DNA from: Ruminococcus sp.
GTDB lineage: Bacteria; Bacillota_A; Clostridia; Oscillospirales; Ruminococcaceae
Assembly: GCA_017536105.1 (NCBI GenBank)
Contig: JAFXRZ010000003.1
Coordinates: forward strand, 1-64,000
Length of the DNA: 64,000 nucleotides
Direction of reading: 5' to 3'
Shown piece by piece: positions 44,301-51,218 of the stretch. The notes beneath the pieces were generated by a model, which was not told where the DNA came from, made no database searches, and was given only the letters and a program-made list of their open reading frames with translations. Position 1 is the stretch's first letter; each line of letters begins with the position of its first letter. A program made the translations under genes and the position numbers.

Positions 44301-44762
44301 CCAAAGCTTCCCCGAAAGCGAACCACGGACACGCTCGGAGGCTATCCTTATATCCCCGGGAAGAAGTCCGCTGCGCATGAAGTCCCTGACGGCAGCAAGC
44401 ATCTCTCCGGCGAAGCTGCCCTTGGTGACAGCCCTTCTGTAGCAGCGAAGATCGTTGTCCTTCTTCGCCCTTGTCACGGCCTTGAACATCATAATGAGCT
44501 TCAGCTCCGCGCTGGCGTTTTCGGAATTGCTGCCGCCGAACTTTTTGAGCATCAGCTCAGCCAGCCTGTTGGTGCCGAGAGTTTCGATGCGGTTGAAGCT
44601 CTTTGCACCGAGCCTGCGGTAGAGCTTTCTGTCGTACTCAAAGGAATACTGGTCGGGGATGATGACGAGGACATCCTTTCCCTGAGACACAGCGTTTTCT
44701 ATTTTTGAAAAAAGCATTTCATCTCTGCCGCCGGCAGCAGAGCCTTTTATAATTCCAAGCAT
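41346..44762 (-). CDS. addB: ATP-dependent helicase/nuclease subunit B
   Basis: A 1138-residue partner of AddA. The C-terminal RecB-like nuclease shows LRIIDYKTGS. The Fe-S staple cysteines are CPYMYYC (before the nuclease) and CTYCDYYGMC (after it). The N-terminal nucleotide site, normally GxxGxGKS/T in AddB, reads GSAAGGRDEM here and lacks the lysine. The start at 44762 follows GGAGG. A strong promoter lies at 44833-44861. The addB-addA order and overlap are standard. Confidence 0.93.
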   Translation of the reverse strand: MLGIIKGSAAGGRDEMLFSKIENAVSQGKDVLVIIPDQYSFEYDRKLYRRLGAKSFNRIETLGTNRLAELMLKKFGGSNSENASAELKLIMMFKAVTRAKKDNDLRCYRRAVTKGSFAGEMLAAVRDFMRSGLLPGDIRIASERVRGSLSGKLWDLSKIYESYLEELEAAGLKDSLTLMSEAVELAKDSRWFSGKTVFVDGFTGFSLDEYSLLECVISQAEDVFVSLLLASEGDMSELFYPFGQTIKTCDKLKRIAEDNNIPTDEIECKGNSAAGSLAVLGDRLCGITGTSAPEDGRIRIVRANDIYEEADFVCAEITHLIRDEGFGINDIAVSARDLNAAAPVLEGTLKRYGLPYFIDRPQSADDTVIAIYLKSIFECVLSDKYKTEAILKYIKSPLCKMLDFDIEDLESYCCKWNVKGDMWTQEFTAGDTSDKKSTRREEMRRKIIEPLERFKTASEDADCSAICRALFDLLDEIDITSQIYSVVKRGSGDATETETELARTYKQLWTGLVGCFTAIDSAIGTEKLTLRQFFELFSLMLSQISISQPPQKLECIRCVNAESSRLDNVKILFAVDMNDGVFPAEKEPLGLFAEKEKQQLEALDLDIGTNAAAFLEGEKLVLYRTLTLPSERLYAAYTCVDSDGKQTERSGAVFFIEKNIPNCRKVDISALPVEFFCTTYKAAYYKLLENSKERLVPIVRTDDPAKEKLEADSKKMRFADSLASVEAALSKDEYYKSKLSAMKDYKEQIHHSLSPDLAKQIFVKDKMHLSASRLDDFYNCPYMYYCKHGLKLKTFEKVDFGPMYRGNYLHRCLETVMTKSADGEAVYDDRFPMYTEEQLREKIHQAFLKYRAEEIGGDYGKNDYYFAQLDKYEQEVLDYVLFVQKELSSCEFVPQFFEFKLSDDEKGTSLLELKISDELTVTLAGSVDRADVYTDDDGTKYLRIIDYKTGSMEIDLAKLYHGLNLQMLIYMLAMTESLEGFEPAAALYMKSKVASPEKTPDKAPSGDKLFYEKTKSFKPNGLMIDDAKIKDLFSGSLGNQFIPNGEKFTEEIFKAAEEFTKKKIGECAEKLVSGKIAAEPVFWYEDSDIKKPCTYCDYYGMCGRSATSSAETILEDDKQLLLKELDEIAGKGDEASDE

Positions 44763-44832
44763 TTTGACCTCCGTTTTCACAGCCCGGAAAGGCTGCAAGT
44801 CTCACCAAGCACAAGGCTTTTCTTCACATATA

Positions 44833-44861
44833 AGTGTATCATATTTTGCGGTGGGTGTCAA
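44833..44861 (-). promoter_or_regulatory. Promoter of addBA
   Basis: On the minus strand a perfect TTGACA (complement of 44856-44861) and TACACT (complement of 44833-44838) are 17 bases apart. No LexA-type site is visible here. Confidence 0.8.
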
Positions 44862-45019
44862 TGAAAAACGAACAACAGTACTGAATTTCGGACACTTATT
44901 TCGGCTGTTTCTTCTGCCGGTAATTATACATCATATAATGCTCAAAAAAATGAGCCTGTTATGAAAACAGGCTCTGATCTGATATTTGAGTTACGCTCGA
45001 TTTTTTGTGGAAAGCTATA

Positions 45020-45165
45020 AAATGCAGCACGCTCTTCTTGGGGGCTTTCCGGTCGGTGCCCCGACAGGGCAATTCGCGTGACGCAAGCAGAGCTTGCGTC
45101 ACGCGTCAAGAAAAAAGCCTCCCCTGAAAGGGGAGGTGTCACGCAAAGCGTGACGGAGGGGTTCC
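45020..45165. repeat. Composite hairpin repeats downstream of metH block
   Basis: Inverted relatives of the 28.98-29.17 kb composite: GCAGCACGCTCTT, GGGGGCTTTCC and GTCGGTGCCCCGAC, followed by the hairpin TGACGCAAGC-AGA-GCTTGCGTCA (45079-45101). The CCTCCCCTGAAAGGGGAGG unit also seen at 31757 comes next. The stretch 44862-45019 has no gene. Confidence 0.75.
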
Positions 45166-45188
45166 ACGGCTTCTGTATTAAGCTGCAT

Positions 45189-45376
45189 AAAAAAGCCAAA
45201 GCCGATCGAGCTGCTGTCTTCGCGTGGGAGACGGACTTTCACGCTCAAAAGTTAGCAAGCTCTGCTTGCGGCTCGTGTCAAGAAAAAAGCCAAAGCCAAA
45301 CGAGCTGCTGTCTTCGCGTGGGAGACGGACTTTCACGTTCAAAGGTAAGCAAGCTCTGCTTGCGTCTCGTGTCAAG
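45189..45376. repeat. Tandem duplication of a 94-bp repeat
   Basis: Units at 45189-45282 and 45283-45376 run AAAAAAGCCAAAGCC, GAGCTGCTGTCTTCGCGTGG, GAGACGGACTTTCACG and then an AAGCAAGCTCTGCTTGCG hairpin and CGTGTCAAG. They differ at a handful of positions. Each unit is the same composite as the dispersed hairpin family. Confidence 0.88.
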
Positions 45377-45578
45377 AAAAAAGATTTTCAAAGAACTCTA
45401 TTATCCTGAACGAATAGTGTACTTCCTCGTCTTCGGCTTCTTCGGACACCGAGCTCATGAAGAGCCTGGGGAAGAACAGGAATCTTGACTGCCTTGCTCC
45501 GCCGAAAAACGTGCAAAGCATCACTGCACAAACGAGCCCCGATAATGAAGCTCTGGAAAATTTAGAACTGCCGCTCAT
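45372..45578 (-). CDS. Small protein after metH, unknown
   Basis: A 68-residue frame with a good ribosome site (GAGGAGG) and an N-terminal hydrophobic stretch (SLSGLVCAVMLCTFFGG, about 11-27). A charged tail (SEEAEDEEVHYSFRIIEFFEN) follows. It lies 46 bases after the metH stop on the same strand. Its last codons run into the 94-bp repeat (stop near 45372), so the C-terminus may be altered. It could be a short membrane or exported peptide. No family recognised. Confidence 0.5.
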   Translation of the reverse strand: MSGSSKFSRASLSGLVCAVMLCTFFGGARQSRFLFFPRLFMSSVSEEAEDEEVHYSFRIIEFFENLFS

Positions 45579-45624
45579 AGCATCTCCTCCTCGGAGGTAT
45601 TATGGGCGGCAGTTGGTTTTATAA

Positions 45625-47985
45625 TCACTTTCCGAAAACTTTTTTTGCGATGTCGCAGCTTTCCTTGGCGTCCTTGGCGTAGTAGTCGGCACCGATCTGC
45701 TCGGCGTACTCGGGTGTGAGCACAGCTCCGCCTACCATTACCTCGCAGTCGCAGCCCTGGTCGCGCAGCATCTTTATGGTCTTCTCCATGCTGGCTAAGG
45801 TGGTGGTCATAAGAGCGGAAAGCCCCACGAGCTTCACGGAATGCTTCTTCGCCGTATCCACCACCAGCTGGCAGTCAACGTCCTTGCCGAGGTCGATAAC
45901 GTCGTAGCCGTAGTTCTCCAGCAGGACTTTGACGATGTTCTTTCCGATGTCGTGGACGTCACCCTTGACGGTGGCAAGGATGATCGTTCCCTTGCTCTCC
46001 GAGCGTTCGCCGGATGCAGCAAGGTGGTTCTTTATTACCTCGAAGCAGCTCTGGGCAACTCCTGCCGACTGGATGAGCTGGGGCAGGAATATCTTTCCGC
46101 TTTCAAAATCAGCCCCTGCAACGTCAAGGGAGGGGATGAGCAGCTCGTTGACTATCTCCATGGCATCTTTTGTTTTAAGCAGCTCGGCGGTGAGCCTTGC
46201 TCCCTCGCCTTTGAGTCCGTTTGCTATGGCATAGGGCAGATCGACGGCTTTGGGAGGTTCGGCCTTTTCCTGAGGCTTCTCCGAGCCGTAGTGTGCTATG
46301 AAATCAACCGAACCCTTGTCGTATGCTGCAAGGAGCCTGTAGGAACGAACGGACTGCATCATCGCCGGGATATTGGGGTTGATGATCGGCAGGGTCAGAC
46401 CCTTTGTCAGCGCCATTGTCAGGAAATTGGAGTTGACGATCTCTCTTGCCGGCAGGCCGAAGCTTATGTTCGACACACCGAGGACGGTCTGGCAGCCAAG
46501 CTCTTTTCGCACACGTTCAAGGGCATTGAGAGTTTCCATAACGCCCTCCTGCTCCGCCGAAGCCGTAAGTGTAAGGCAGTCGATGAAGATATCCTCCCGC
46601 TTTATGCCTATGGCCTCCGCCCTGCTGACGATGCGGCAGGCAATATCAAATCTCTGCTCGGCGGTCTTGGGGATGCCATTTTCGTCAAGGCAAAGTCCCA
46701 CGACAGCAGCTCCGTATTTTTTTACCAGCGGAAGGACAGAGGAAAGGGAGCCTTCTTCTCCGTTTACGGAATTGACTATAGGCTTGCCGTTGTATATCCT
46801 GAGGCCTGCTTCAAGGACTTGGGGGTCTGTTGAATCCAGCTGAAGCGGAAGATCAACAACGCTTTGCAGAGCCTTGACGGCAGTTACCATCATCTCTTTT
46901 TCGTCGATGCCGGGCAGGCCCACGTTCACATCAAGGATGTCTGCGCCTGCGTGGAGCTGCTCGATAGCCTGGGAAAGTATGTAGTCGATATCCCCCTCAA
47001 GGAGAGCCTGCTTGAAGCGCTTCTTTCCTGTGGGGTTTATCCTTTCGCCGATAACACGGGGGCTGTCGATAACAACTGTCTGCACAGCCGAGCAGCAGGC
47101 AGAGACTTTATTGCAGATCTGCTTCTGATATTTCTTTCCCTTGAAAGCGGCTTTAAGGGCTTTGATGAAGGCAGGAGATGTTCCGCAGCAGCCTCCGACT
47201 ATCTTTGCGCCGAGGGGGATGAGCTCTGTCATAAGGTCTGCGAATTCCTCGGGGGTAATGCTGTATTCTCCCGTGACGGTATCAGGCAGACCTGCATTGG
47301 GCTTTATGACAAGAGGCAGGCCGGTGCAGGAAGCAAGCTCCTCCACAATGGGATAGAGCTCCTTCGGGCCGAGGGAACAGTTAACGCCGATAGCATCTGC
47401 GCCCAATGCTTCGAGAGTGTAAGCCATGGAGCTTACGGCACAGCCTGTGAAGGTGCGCCTGTTTTCCTCAAAGGTCATGGTGCAGATAACGGGCAGGTCG
47501 GAATTTTCCTTTGCGGCAAGGAGAGCTGCTTTCAGCTCGTGGAGGTCGGTCATGGTCTCGAAGACTATAACATCGGCTTCCCTGCCGGCTTTGATTATCT
47601 CGGCAAAAAGGTCGTAAGCCTGTTCAAAGGACATTGTCCCCGCAGGCTCCAGCAGCTGTCCTATGGGACCAACATCAAGAGCAACGAGAGTGCCTGTTTT
47701 TTCGCAGGCCTGACGGGCATTTTTTATTGCAGCCCGAACTATCTCGGAAACGCTCCTGCCTGTCTTTTTCAGCTTGTAGGCATTGGCGCCGAAGGTATTG
47801 GCATAGACTATATCCGAGCCTGCTTCGGCATACTGCCTGTGTATGTCGATTATCCAGTCCGGCTTTGTGAGGTTGAGCACCTCGGGTACTTCTCCCATGG
47901 CAAGGCCTTTTTCAAAAAGCATGGTGCCCATTGCCCCGTCGAGGAAGACGAACTCTCTCTCATTAAGCATATCTCTAAAATTCAC
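45625..47985 (-). CDS. metH: B12-dependent methionine synthase lacking the reactivation domain
   Basis: A 786-residue protein. The homocysteine-binding domain (about 1-290) has zinc cysteines in GVNCSLG and GGCCGTSP. The methyltetrahydrofolate (pterin) domain is at about 310-560 (GERINPTGKKRF). A cobalamin cap follows at about 570-650, then the B12-binding domain with DVHDIGKN (base-off His) up to 786. The AdoMet reactivation domain of full-length MetH (about 1200 residues) is missing but is encoded by the gene just upstream. Start is GTG at 47985, eight bases after AAGGAGG and overlapping the upstream gene by 11 bases. Confidence 0.93.
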   Translation of the reverse strand: MNFRDMLNEREFVFLDGAMGTMLFEKGLAMGEVPEVLNLTKPDWIIDIHRQYAEAGSDIVYANTFGANAYKLKKTGRSVSEIVRAAIKNARQACEKTGTLVALDVGPIGQLLEPAGTMSFEQAYDLFAEIIKAGREADVIVFETMTDLHELKAALLAAKENSDLPVICTMTFEENRRTFTGCAVSSMAYTLEALGADAIGVNCSLGPKELYPIVEELASCTGLPLVIKPNAGLPDTVTGEYSITPEEFADLMTELIPLGAKIVGGCCGTSPAFIKALKAAFKGKKYQKQICNKVSACCSAVQTVVIDSPRVIGERINPTGKKRFKQALLEGDIDYILSQAIEQLHAGADILDVNVGLPGIDEKEMMVTAVKALQSVVDLPLQLDSTDPQVLEAGLRIYNGKPIVNSVNGEEGSLSSVLPLVKKYGAAVVGLCLDENGIPKTAEQRFDIACRIVSRAEAIGIKREDIFIDCLTLTASAEQEGVMETLNALERVRKELGCQTVLGVSNISFGLPAREIVNSNFLTMALTKGLTLPIINPNIPAMMQSVRSYRLLAAYDKGSVDFIAHYGSEKPQEKAEPPKAVDLPYAIANGLKGEGARLTAELLKTKDAMEIVNELLIPSLDVAGADFESGKIFLPQLIQSAGVAQSCFEVIKNHLAASGERSESKGTIILATVKGDVHDIGKNIVKVLLENYGYDVIDLGKDVDCQLVVDTAKKHSVKLVGLSALMTTTLASMEKTIKMLRDQGCDCEVMVGGAVLTPEYAEQIGADYYAKDAKESCDIAKKVFGK

Positions 47986-48640
47986 AGCGCTCTCCTCCCT
48001 TGCGAAAGCCGCATTTCTCGTACATATTGCAGGCTTCGCAGCCTCTTCTTTTTCTCGGTATCTCGCTGTCCGAAACGCCTATAACGGCTGTGACGGATTT
48101 CGTGGGGACAAGCATATCGCTTTCAGTGCAGGAAAGGCCTATCCTCTTTCCGGCGTTCAGCACGTCGATTATCCCGTGGGATGTCGAAAGCGGAAGGTCT
48201 CCGTAGCCCGGAGAGAAACGCCAGGTCAGATATTTCCCAGGCAGCTTGTCTCTTATCTCTGTCATGACCTCGTTGCAGACGGATTCCACCGCCGAGCTTG
48301 CAAGGCAGTCGGTGACAAAGGCTTTTGTCATATCGTAGGCTTCAAATTTTCTTATTAGCCTGTCCGCACCTGCCGAAGCCGTTGCGCAAAGCAGCACACA
48401 GCCGCTGCAGCCCTCGAGGTGGTCTGCTATATCCTTTCCCGAAAGCAGCAGATTGGTGCCTTTTATCTCTGCGCCGTTTTCTGTCACGGCTATATCGAAA
48501 TATTTGTAGATATAAGCAGGCTTGATCGCTTCAAGAAGCTCCTTTTCGCATTCCTCCACAAGGGGCATGAGAGCAGAGACATCGTGTCCCCTGCTTCCCA
48601 TATACCTGAGCGCTTCGGCGATATTAAGTTTTTCAAGCAT
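47975..48640 (-). CDS. Methionine synthase reactivation (AdoMet-binding) domain protein
   Basis: A 221-residue stand-alone version of the MetH C-terminal activation domain. RFSPGYGDLPLS (about 141-152) corresponds to the RxxxGY AdoMet-binding motif. The C-terminus has a cysteine cluster (CEACNMYEKCGFRKGGERC) that may hold a metal or Fe-S group, as seen in some clostridial versions. It would reductively remethylate oxidised cob(II)alamin on the MetH protein encoded next. Translation is coupled to metH (11-base overlap). It lies 18 bases after the histidine kinase gene. Confidence 0.9.
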   Translation of the reverse strand: MLEKLNIAEALRYMGSRGHDVSALMPLVEECEKELLEAIKPAYIYKYFDIAVTENGAEIKGTNLLLSGKDIADHLEGCSGCVLLCATASAGADRLIRKFEAYDMTKAFVTDCLASSAVESVCNEVMTEIRDKLPGKYLTWRFSPGYGDLPLSTSHGIIDVLNAGKRIGLSCTESDMLVPTKSVTAVIGVSDSEIPRKRRGCEACNMYEKCGFRKGGERCEF

Positions 48641-48658
48641 GGTCTTTCCCCTTTAAGA

Positions 48659-49981
48659 TCACATCATATCTCCGATAACGAAGGGCAGGATGACGGTAAA
48701 GCATACTCCTCCCCCGAGGACGTTATCAACATAAACATCGCCCTCGCAGAGGTCGATTATCCTTTTTACGAGAGCAAGACCCAGTCCGTTGCCCTCTGTT
48801 TTTCTCGAGTGGTCGCCCTGATAGAACTTCTCGAAGATCTTTTCCTTTGCTTCCTCCGAGATGCCTATGCCGTTGTCGGTTATCTTGGCGGTGATGTTGT
48901 TCTCGGTCTGATAGAGCTGCACCATTATCTTTCCGCCGTAGGGCGTGAATTTTATGGCGTTGTTTATGATGTTCTGCCAGATCTGTCCCATAAGATCCTC
49001 GTTGCCGTAGTAGTAAACGTCGTCAAGGGCGATATCCAGGTCGATATTCTTCTTCGACCACTCGGGCTCCAGCATGAGGATGATATTCCTGATCTGCTCG
49101 TCGAGGGAGAAGCGGGTTTTCTTGCTGATGGTGGTCTGGTTCTCCAGCTTCGAGAGATTGAGGATGTTTGAGGTGAGCTTTGTGAGCCTCGTGGTCTCGT
49201 CGATTATTACCTGTGCGTATTCATCGCGGTCGTGCTGGGAAAGGGAGCTGTCCTGCAAAAGCTTTGCGAAGCCCTGTATTGATGCCAGCGGAGTTTTGAA
49301 CTCGTGGGAAACATTGCTTATGAAGTCGCCTCTGAGGGTCTCGATGCCCGAAAGGTCGTTTGCCATTTTGTTGAAGTTACGCATCAGCACGGCATACTCC
49401 GGGCTTCCGCTTTCGCGTACACGGACGCTGAAGTTTCCTCTTGCGACTTCGGATGTAGCGTTGCTGAGCTCCCGTATGGGTTTGAGGAGCATCCGGCTTA
49501 TGACGGCGGTGAACAACGTTCCGAGGACGATACAAACGATGAAGGCGATAAGCACGATGAAGCTCGCCATCCAGTAGGTGTTGTCGGAGGTATCCGTGGA
49601 TATCTCATAATAAGTATCGTATATTTTAATGTAGCCCGATGCCGACGGGATAAAGCCCGAAACGATGACATAGCCGCTCTGGGATTCGATATCGTCATGG
49701 TGTTCTCTCACCACGTCGGAATACCTGCTGATCTCCTTGATCTCGTACTGTCCTCCCACGAGCGCGGCAACTATTTTTTCTGCGCTTTGCTCTTTCTCGT
49801 AGTTGGCAGCCATGTTCTGCAGGGTGTTGGCCGAAGATATAACAGCCTTGACCTGTTCCTCGGAATTGTCTCTCAGGGTATTGTTGAACACCAGCAGCAG
49901 GACAGCCGTGGATATAAGCGCTGAAATAAGCATGACGGCAAAGAACATCAGCGTTACTTTGAATTGCAGCGAAAGTTTCAT
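48659..49981 (-). CDS. Sensor histidine kinase
   Basis: A 440-residue two-component kinase. Membrane segments lie at about 8-30 and 142-168 with an outer sensor part between them, followed by HAMP (about 165-220). The HisKA H-box reads FISNVSHEFKTPLASIQGF, with the phosphorylated His near residue 231. Then come an N-box (IINNAIKFTP), a G1 box (DNGIGI) and GNGLGLALVKRI. It phosphorylates the response regulator encoded 21 bases upstream. There is no PAS domain. The stimulus is unknown. Confidence 0.93.
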   Translation of the reverse strand: MKLSLQFKVTLMFFAVMLISALISTAVLLLVFNNTLRDNSEEQVKAVISSANTLQNMAANYEKEQSAEKIVAALVGGQYEIKEISRYSDVVREHHDDIESQSGYVIVSGFIPSASGYIKIYDTYYEISTDTSDNTYWMASFIVLIAFIVCIVLGTLFTAVISRMLLKPIRELSNATSEVARGNFSVRVRESGSPEYAVLMRNFNKMANDLSGIETLRGDFISNVSHEFKTPLASIQGFAKLLQDSSLSQHDRDEYAQVIIDETTRLTKLTSNILNLSKLENQTTISKKTRFSLDEQIRNIILMLEPEWSKKNIDLDIALDDVYYYGNEDLMGQIWQNIINNAIKFTPYGGKIMVQLYQTENNITAKITDNGIGISEEAKEKIFEKFYQGDHSRKTEGNGLGLALVKRIIDLCEGDVYVDNVLGGGVCFTVILPFVIGDMM

Positions 49982-50002
49982 AAGCCCTCCATTGGCTCTC
50001 TG

Positions 50003-50680
50003 TCAGATCTTTTTCACGGCCTTGTAACCGAGGCCGCGGACGGTGATTATATCGAAATCGGGATTGCCGTTGTATCTTTCTCTGAGGCGCTTGATGTGAA
50101 CATCCACGGTCCTTTCATCCACCTCGGAATCCATTCCCCACAGCTCGTCAAGGAGCTGGCGCCTTGTGAATATCTTGTTGGGATAGGAAAGGAGCTTGAA
50201 CAGCAGCATGAATTCCTTCTGGGGGATAGTTTCCTGGGGTCCTCCGCCCACAGAGACGGACTGTGCGTCGTAGTCGAGGCTGCTGCTGCCCACGATAAGG
50301 GAATGCTCGGAAGCCATTTTCGATCTTCTCAGCAATGCACCCACCCGGAGGATCATCTCGTTTATGTCTATGGGCTTTACCATATAATCGTCGGTGCCGG
50401 ACATAAAGCCCTTCTGCTTGTCCTCGAAGGTCTCCTTTGCGGTGACCATGAGCACCGGCAGATCGTAGTTTGCGCGTCTGATCCTGCTGGTCAGCTCGTA
50501 GCCGTCCATATTAGGCATCATTATATCCGAGATTATAAGATCTATATTGGTCTGCTCCAGCACATCGAGAGCCTTCTCGCCGTCCTCGGCAACAAAGGGC
50601 TCGTAGCCGTGCTGTTTTAAAGTGGCGCTCATGAGCTTGCGCAGGCTTGCATCGTCTTCAACAACAAGTATCTGAAACAT
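50003..50680 (-). CDS. OmpR/PhoB-family response regulator
   Basis: A 225-residue regulator. The receiver domain (about 1-115) has the acidic pair EDD at 8-10, the phospho-Asp in LIISDIMMPNMDG (near residue 55) and the Lys in VKPIDINEM. A winged helix DNA-binding domain follows (about 130-225, with RRQLLDELWG and VDVHIKRLRERY). It forms a pair with the kinase downstream and heads a minus-strand run that continues into the methionine synthase genes. Confidence 0.94.
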   Translation of the reverse strand: MFQILVVEDDASLRKLMSATLKQHGYEPFVAEDGEKALDVLEQTNIDLIISDIMMPNMDGYELTSRIRRANYDLPVLMVTAKETFEDKQKGFMSGTDDYMVKPIDINEMILRVGALLRRSKMASEHSLIVGSSSLDYDAQSVSVGGGPQETIPQKEFMLLFKLLSYPNKIFTRRQLLDELWGMDSEVDERTVDVHIKRLRERYNGNPDFDIITVRGLGYKAVKKI

Positions 50681-50896
50681 AGTAACTTCCCCCGTTTTTT
50701 CTGCGGTCTGCGACAGACCGAACTGTCAAAAACAGTATAACAGATATATATGAACCTGTTATTAACAACTTAACAAAAATTGTTTACAAAATGTTCATCA
50801 TCTCAGAGGCTAAAAGTACGTTTTTTGACCCTTGAATTCATATTCGGTTCACATAGAACTGTTATTATATAGATGTCGAAGGGAACAGAGAGTCCC

Positions 50897-50996
50897 GGAG
50901 GCGGTTCTACTGATGATAAAACTTAAAGTCGGACCTGACCTCACTTCCCTCTTGCAGTAACCTGCAACAGGTCGAAACTTTAAGTTTTATGATCAG
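50897..50996 (+). ncRNA. Long stem-loop with an embedded 15-codon frame
   Basis: A 20-bp stem with one mismatch (CTGAT-G-ATAAAACTTAAAGT 50910-50929 with its complement at 50977-50996) encloses GACCTG 932-937 / CAGGTC 968-973 and the hairpin TTGCAG-TAAC-CTGCAA (50952-50967). A GGAGG at 50897-50901 precedes an ATG at 50913 that reads MIKLKVGPDLTSLLQ and stops inside the hairpin loop. It lies in the 538-base gap between the response regulator and glgA. It could be a regulatory RNA, a leader peptide or a small repeat element. No known family recognised. Confidence 0.55.
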
Positions 50997-51027
50997 TCGA
51001 ATTCAATCCCTTTCATAATTCTATAGA

Positions 51028-51071
51028 AAAATAATGCTTATTACAGCCGATAGTAATAAGCATTATTTTTT
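51028..51071 (+). terminator. Strong terminator between the stem-loop and glgA
   Basis: AATAATGCTTATTA / TAATAAGCATTATT, a 14-bp perfect stem with T6 after it. It ends any transcript from the stem-loop region before the glgA promoter. Confidence 0.9.
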
Positions 51072-51125
51072 CGGCTTTTGTAATTATTGACAAAATTGTT
51101 TTCGTATTTTTTAGCTAAATTTTCA

Positions 51126-51154
51126 TTGACCTGGCAGCTGAAATATGTTATAAT
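51126..51154 (+). promoter_or_regulatory. Promoter of glgA
   Basis: TTGACC (51126-51131) and a perfect TATAAT (51149-51154) are 17 bases apart, 65 bases before the start codon. Confidence 0.85.
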
Positions 51155-51218
51155 TATCTAAGACGCTGTATAACAGCACATAATGCTATCAATTATGAGT
51201 TGAAAGGACCGGAAAAAG

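Noticed and set aside
46864..48084. Plus-strand frame of 406 codons opposite metH
   Set aside because: Shadow of metH and the reactivation gene; no motif.
50750..50810. Possible PhoP-type TTAACA repeats upstream of the response regulator
   Set aside because: TTAACA and TTTACA motifs occur, but their spacing (8, 13 bases) does not fit the 11-base phase of Pho boxes.
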